A DNA stretch of 64,000 nt from JASLQO01 sp002327525 (GTDB taxonomy: Bacteria > Pseudomonadota > Gammaproteobacteria > Pseudomonadales > Azotimanducaceae), in the NCBI GenBank assembly GCA_030744435.1, contig JASLQO010000020.1, forward strand, positions 62,001 through 126,000. Direction: 5' to 3'. Made by a program: the position numbers and the translations under genes. Shown here piece by piece: positions 60,395-64,000 of this stretch. Positions within the stretch are counted from its first letter, which is position 1; every line of letters begins with the position of its first letter. The notes beneath the pieces are model-generated. The model was not told the DNA's origin. It ran no database searches and saw only the letters and a list, made by a program, of their open reading frames with translations.

Positions 60395-62408
60395 ATCCGG
60401 AATAACTCTTGCGATCGCCGCCCTGTTCGCACTGTCTTGTGCGGCGGCGGAAATCGAGGAAGATTCTGTGTTGGAGGAAATGGTAGTGCGGGCCGATAGC
60501 TCGATTCGCGACGATCTTGGTACCAGTGGCAGTGTCTCGTGGCTTTCGGGTGATGTCATCCGGGACATCCATGCCAATCATGTGCACGAGACTCTGACGC
60601 GTATTCCGGGGGTGTGGATCTCGCGCGGTTCTGGTCAGGAACATCTGACCGCCATCCGTTCAGCGGTACTCACGGGAGCAGGCGCCTGCGGTGAGTTCCT
60701 GTATCTGGAAGACGGTATTCCGATACGGCCCTCTGGATTCTGCAATATCAACAACCTGTTCGAGGTGAACACCGACCGTGCCGCCGCCATCGAGGTATGG
60801 CGTGGTCCGGCCAGTGCGGTGCTTGGTGGCAATGCGTTGCACGGTGCGATCAACGTGGTCACGCCGCTGCCGGTGCGAAACAGTATCAGCGTGGAGGCAG
60901 GCTCGTACGGTTACTATCAGGTACAGGGACAGTACGCGGGTGAGCGGCTCGGGCTGACGCTGGTGGGTGCCGGCTCAGACGGTTACCGGCACGACACCGG
61001 CTTCGGCCAGCAGAAACTCTCACTCACCCACGGTACGCAGGTGGGTGAATGGCAGATTCGGAACACGCTTTCAGTCTCCAATCTCAATCAGGAGACGGGG
61101 GCCTTTGTGCGAGGATTCGAGGCCTATGAAGACGATGATCTTCGTGACAGCAATCCAAGTCCCGAGGCCTATCGCGATGCATGGTCGCTGCGTGTAGCGA
61201 GTCACTGGACCCGGGACGAAACTCGCCTCAGCCCCTATCTACGCCGTTCGCGCATGCAATTTCTGCAGCACTTTCTGCCGGGTCAACCGACCGAAACCAA
61301 TCAGCAGACAAGTATCGGCGTGTTGGCGACCCATGACATTGCGCGGGATAGACTGCGAATCCGCTTTGGTGGCCAGGCGGAACTCGCCTGGGGCACGTTG
61401 GAGGAGTTCCAGGATGCTCCGACGCAAGGATCTCCCTTTCTGGTGGAAACTCGTCCTACTGGTTTGCACTATGATTACGAAGTGGATTCCTGGTTGCTGG
61501 CGGGCTTCTACGATCTCGGCTGGGATATCTGGGAAGCCACGCGCATCATTCACAGCGCACGTCTCGAGCATCTGTCGTATGACTACGATAATAAGCATCT
61601 GCTGGGAAATACCCGCGATGATGGCACGACCTGCGGATTCGGCGGCTGTCTGTACACACGTCCGGCGGATCGGGACGATGAATTCACCGACATTGCCGGC
61701 CGCTTGGGCCTCGAACGCGATCTGGGCGAACTCGGGACGGCGTACGTCATGCTCGGGACTGGATTCAGGCCGCCCCAGATGACGGAGCTGTATCGGCTGC
61801 AGAGCGGTCAGGCAGTGGCGGATCTGGACAGCGAGCGGTTGTATTCACTGGAGACGGGACTCCGCGCCCGGAACGTTTCGGTATCGGTGTTTGCCCAGCG
61901 AACCGATAATTTCATACTGCGGGATGCGGACGGCTTCAATGTGAGCGATGGCGAAACCAAGGCCCATGGCGTCGAGTTCGAAGCCAGATGGACGGCTGGC
62001 CGGCATACACTAGAGCTGAATGGCACGTACGCGGAACATCGCTACGACTTCGAGCGCAACGCGGCCCGGGGAGAGCGTATCGAGAAGAACAACATGATCG
62101 ATACGGCTCCGCGCTGGCTGGGCGCTGGGCGCTGGCGCTATCAGTCAGAGCGCTGGCACTCCGATCTGGAGGTGAATTACCTCGGGCGGCATTACCTCAA
62201 TGCTGCCAACACCGCCGAGTACGATGGCTACGTGGTGGTCAACTGGCGGGGCGCCTGGCAGGCCACCGATAGGGTGGAGGTGTTCGCGCGAGTGATGAAT
62301 CTGCTGGACGAGGAGTACGCGGATCGCGCAGATTTCGCGTTCGGGAGCTACCGCTACTTTCCGGCCATGCCGGTACAGGGATACGTGGGGGTGAGGGCCG
62401 ATCTTTGA
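60378..62408 (+). CDS. TonB-dependent outer membrane receptor
   Basis: Takes up a ligand such as a siderophore, vitamin or glycan across the outer membrane using TonB energy. Signal peptide MKRQARSGITLAIAALFALS to about AAA. A TonB-box-like stretch (EEMVVRAD) and plug domain follow (~25-145; RIPGVWISRGSGQEHLTAIRSAV, DGIPIRPSG, AAAIEVWRGPASAVLGGNALHGAINVVT). The 22-strand barrel ends QGYVGVRADL. 676 residues, normal. ATG 60378 has GAGG upstream. The plug is of the BtuB/CirA style; ligand unknown. No partner transporter is nearby, only remnants. Confidence 0.93.
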   Translation: MKRQARSGITLAIAALFALSCAAAEIEEDSVLEEMVVRADSSIRDDLGTSGSVSWLSGDVIRDIHANHVHETLTRIPGVWISRGSGQEHLTAIRSAVLTGAGACGEFLYLEDGIPIRPSGFCNINNLFEVNTDRAAAIEVWRGPASAVLGGNALHGAINVVTPLPVRNSISVEAGSYGYYQVQGQYAGERLGLTLVGAGSDGYRHDTGFGQQKLSLTHGTQVGEWQIRNTLSVSNLNQETGAFVRGFEAYEDDDLRDSNPSPEAYRDAWSLRVASHWTRDETRLSPYLRRSRMQFLQHFLPGQPTETNQQTSIGVLATHDIARDRLRIRFGGQAELAWGTLEEFQDAPTQGSPFLVETRPTGLHYDYEVDSWLLAGFYDLGWDIWEATRIIHSARLEHLSYDYDNKHLLGNTRDDGTTCGFGGCLYTRPADRDDEFTDIAGRLGLERDLGELGTAYVMLGTGFRPPQMTELYRLQSGQAVADLDSERLYSLETGLRARNVSVSVFAQRTDNFILRDADGFNVSDGETKAHGVEFEARWTAGRHTLELNGTYAEHRYDFERNAARGERIEKNNMIDTAPRWLGAGRWRYQSERWHSDLEVNYLGRHYLNAANTAEYDGYVVVNWRGAWQATDRVEVFARVMNLLDEEYADRADFAFGSYRYFPAMPVQGYVGVRADL

Positions 62409-62464
62409 GTACGGCCCGTCTTCTTGGGCTATTGCGGCGCGTTATCGCTGAAAGGAGAGAGACC

Positions 62465-62640
62465 ATGAAGATTGGGATATTTTCGACGTTCATGGCGCCT
62501 ATCGCGACACCGGAGATGATCGCGGACTTCGCTTTCAGGGCCGAGGCGGCGGGGGTGGAGTCACTGTAGTCGGGCAAACACGTCGTAGTGTTCGATGAGA
62601 TGGAATTTCCGTATCCGGGTTCTCGGGGTGGCCGTGTGTT
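62465..62640 (+). pseudogene. Second luciferase-like flavin oxidoreductase, N-terminal fragment
   Basis: From ATG 62465 the frame reads MKIGIFSTFMAPIATPEMIA, then FRAEAAGVESL, a TAG at 62567 (Trp expected), then GKHVVVFDEMEFPYPGSRGG, all typical of LLM-class enzymes. Around 62640 the family match ends and ppnN-like sequence begins. About 58 of ~300 codons remain. An LLM gene fragment therefore joins directly to a ppnN fragment. Confidence 0.75.
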
Positions 62641-62649
62641 CACAGGTCC

Positions 62650-63153
62650 CCGGCGCAGTGCGGTGTATTTTATCGCTCTCGATGCATTCCTGCGTTCAGT
62701 GCTCGGCGACGAGGTAGCGCGTTTCTATCAGATCATCATCGGCGATTCGCAGGCGGTGGGGAAAGTATGCTCGAGAATATACGCCGCGTGACACGGCAAC
62801 GGCAGCGTAGCGGCGATGCCTACTATTTCAACTGGCTGCTGAGCATTCCCGTCGAACATCAGATGCCGTTCGAGGTGAAACACGAGTTGGTGGCGGCGCT
62901 ACGGCTGAGTCCGAATCTGTCCGTCAACAAACTGGCGGTGAATCTGAGGCGCGCTTTTTCGGCCGTCGTCACCGGCAACGTGAAGGATCACGGGATTCGC
63001 ATGACCCGCGAGCACGGCCCGTTTCGGCTGGCGTGTGATCAGCGTATAGCCGCCGCACTCGATACCCTGCTTTCGCAATTCATTGCCCAGGGACGAATGA
63101 AACTCACAGCTTGCGAATACGAACCATGCTACCGGGTCACCACTACCGGTTGA
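62650..63153 (+). pseudogene. ppnN: PpnN (YgdH) nucleotide nucleosidase, C-terminal fragment, frameshifted
   Basis: PpnN splits nucleoside monophosphates into base and ribose-5-phosphate. The C-terminal third is recognisable: YFIALDAFLRSVLGDEVARFY, QIIIGDSQAVGK, then a one-base frameshift at ~62766, then MLENIRRVTRQRQRSGDAYYF, FNWLLSIP, LRRAFSAVVTGNVKDHGIR, EHGPFRLACDQRI and MKLTACEYEPCYRV to TGA 63151. The catalytic Rossmann part is missing. A complete copy may exist elsewhere in the genome. Confidence 0.8.
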
Positions 63154-63310
63154 TCACCTCGACGAGATTGCTGAAGTCGTCGCTCCCGTGTCGCTTGTCG
63201 GGGCCGGAGAGAGCGAGAGCGGTCATCCGGCTTCCCGATTCAGACGATTGATCACCTCAGGAGAACCCGTTCAGGTGAAAACCGGGGTGCCGTACCTGAT
63301 GCAGTTCTTG

Positions 63311-64000
63311 TCAGGGATTACGGATCACCAGCAGGCGTGGTTCGGTCATGTCTTCGATGGCGTAACGCACGCCCTCGCGTCCGAGGCCGCTGTCCTTCAC
63401 ACCGCCGTAAGGCATGTTGTCCACTCGCCAGCTGGGAACATCACCGATTACAACCCCGCCGACTTCCAGTACGTCCCAGGCCTTCAGAATCTTGCGAATA
63501 TCGCGGGTGAACAGTCCGGCCTGGAGGCCGAAAGTACTGGCGTTGATCTCGGCGAGCCCGGCATCGAAATCCGAGAAGCGCGAGATAACGGCCACGGGAC
63601 CGAAGGCCTCCGCCGCGCAGACGGTGGCGTTCGCGGGTACCTCGGCGAGTAGCGTGGGTTCGAGAATTGCCCCGTCGCGTCCGCCTCCGCAAAGGAGCTC
63701 GCCGCCGGCGTCGATTGCTTCCTCGATCCAGCCTGCGAGGCGCACGGCCTCCGATTCGGCGATCATGGGTCCTATGAACGTGTCCTCGCGTTTCGGGTCG
63801 CCAGACTTGAGTTCTCTGGTGCGTGCGACCAGTCTGGCGGTGAGTTCGTCGGCAATGGCGTCATGCATCAGGATGCGTTGTACGCCGATACAGCTCTGGC
63901 CTGATTGGTAGAAGGCGCCGAACACGATGCGCTCCACGGCGTCGTCGAGATCGGCGTCTTCGTCCACCAGACATGCCGCGTTGCCACCGAGCTCGAGCAC
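63311..64000 (-). CDS. Aldehyde dehydrogenase, C-terminal part (start beyond window)
   Basis: An NAD(P)-dependent aldehyde dehydrogenase running off the window edge; the visible 229 residues are the catalytic and C-terminal portion. The general-base Glu lies in LELGGNAACLV, the nucleophile Cys in QSGQSCIGVQR (~36 of the visible part), then EAFGPVAVI with the second Glu, and the NAD/oligomerisation end VGGVVIGDVPSWRVDNMPYGGVKDSGLGREG. It resembles succinate-semialdehyde or glyceraldehyde-3-phosphate-like non-phosphorylating types, but specificity is unclear. Confidence 0.93.
   Translation of the reverse strand: MLELGGNAACLVDEDADLDDAVERIVFGAFYQSGQSCIGVQRILMHDAIADELTARLVARTRELKSGDPKREDTFIGPMIAESEAVRLAGWIEEAIDAGGELLCGGGRDGAILEPTLLAEVPANATVCAAEAFGPVAVISRFSDFDAGLAEINASTFGLQAGLFTRDIRKILKAWDVLEVGGVVIGDVPSWRVDNMPYGGVKDSGLGREGVRYAIEDMTEPRLLVIRNP

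Noticed and set aside
59546..60577. Long minus-strand frame of 343 codons
   Set aside because: It crosses yheU, the nrtS remnant and the TonB receptor start on the other strand and shows no family pattern.
63147..63260. TTGATCACCTC occurring twice (63150 and 63249)
   Set aside because: An 11-base repeat in a short gene-free gap with nothing else duplicated around it; too little to interpret.

Overview
ORGANISM. The window looks like chromosome from a high-GC gammaproteobacterium. Supporting genes are YheU, DUF1244, YcaQ, PpnN, TtcA, BolA, LepB, a tail-specific protease, Lon and an SseA-type sulfurtransferase. The lifestyle genes (acyl-CoA dehydrogenase, CoA-transferase, SDR, luciferase-like flavin oxidoreductases, TonB receptor) suggest a free-living, probably aquatic heterotroph; this is inference. 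No tRNA, rRNA, CRISPR array, transposase or integrase was seen. LAYOUT. 1-9 kb: a partial HDAC-family gene, a decayed Lhr-type helicase with an expanded P-loop repeat, a CoA-transferase, a small zinc-ribbon protein, a coupled acyl-CoA dehydrogenase/oligopeptidase B pair, a CMD-family protein, an SRAP protein and two DUF6316 paralogues, one broken. 9.2-16.9 kb: a divergent TetR regulator and a tight operon for an envelope export system (LolA-like periplasmic protein, three FtsX/MacB-type permeases, an ATPase, and an outer-membrane barrel with an N-terminal SPOR-like segment). 17-18.2 kb: a broken luciferase-like gene and a symporter gene cut off by a GTCCCCGGCACC repeat cluster. 18.2-24.7 kb: minus-strand housekeeping genes, a histidine phosphatase, and a sulfurtransferase gene split by a 1.49-kb AT-rich insertion carrying a secreted MORN-type repeat protein. 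24.7-35.5 kb: gamma-glutamyltransferase, thiopurine methyltransferase, a hydrolase, Hsp20, a K+ channel, an SLC13 permease, Lon and an MscS channel. 35.6-37.7 kb: thrS behind a threonine-rich leader peptide and intrinsic terminator. 37.7-52.1 kb: prc, an FKBP lipoprotein, a Qnr-like pentapeptide protein, lepB, broken terC, yaaA, a PP2C phosphatase, bolA, a sulfotransferase, an arylesterase, a YbbA/YbbP-type transporter, ttcA and a broken methyltransferase. 52.1-59.2 kb: a 2112-residue Ser/Thr kinase-histidine kinase hybrid and an OmpR-type regulator. 59.4-64 kb: yheU, a TonB receptor and a run of gene remnants (surface barrel, nrtS, luciferase-like, ppnN), then a partial aldehyde dehydrogenase. 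HOW IT FITS. The best candidates for new biology are (i) the thrS attenuator, (ii) the precise, scarless insertion of a MORN-repeat gene immediately before the catalytic cysteine codon of a sulfurtransferase, and (iii) the LolA-ABC3-SPOR/barrel operon under a TetR switch. A theme across the window is gene decay: about twelve recognisable genes carry nonsense codons, frameshifts, internal deletions or truncations, while their neighbours are intact and often translationally coupled. Assembly error could explain some single-base frameshifts but not the internal deletions and truncations.
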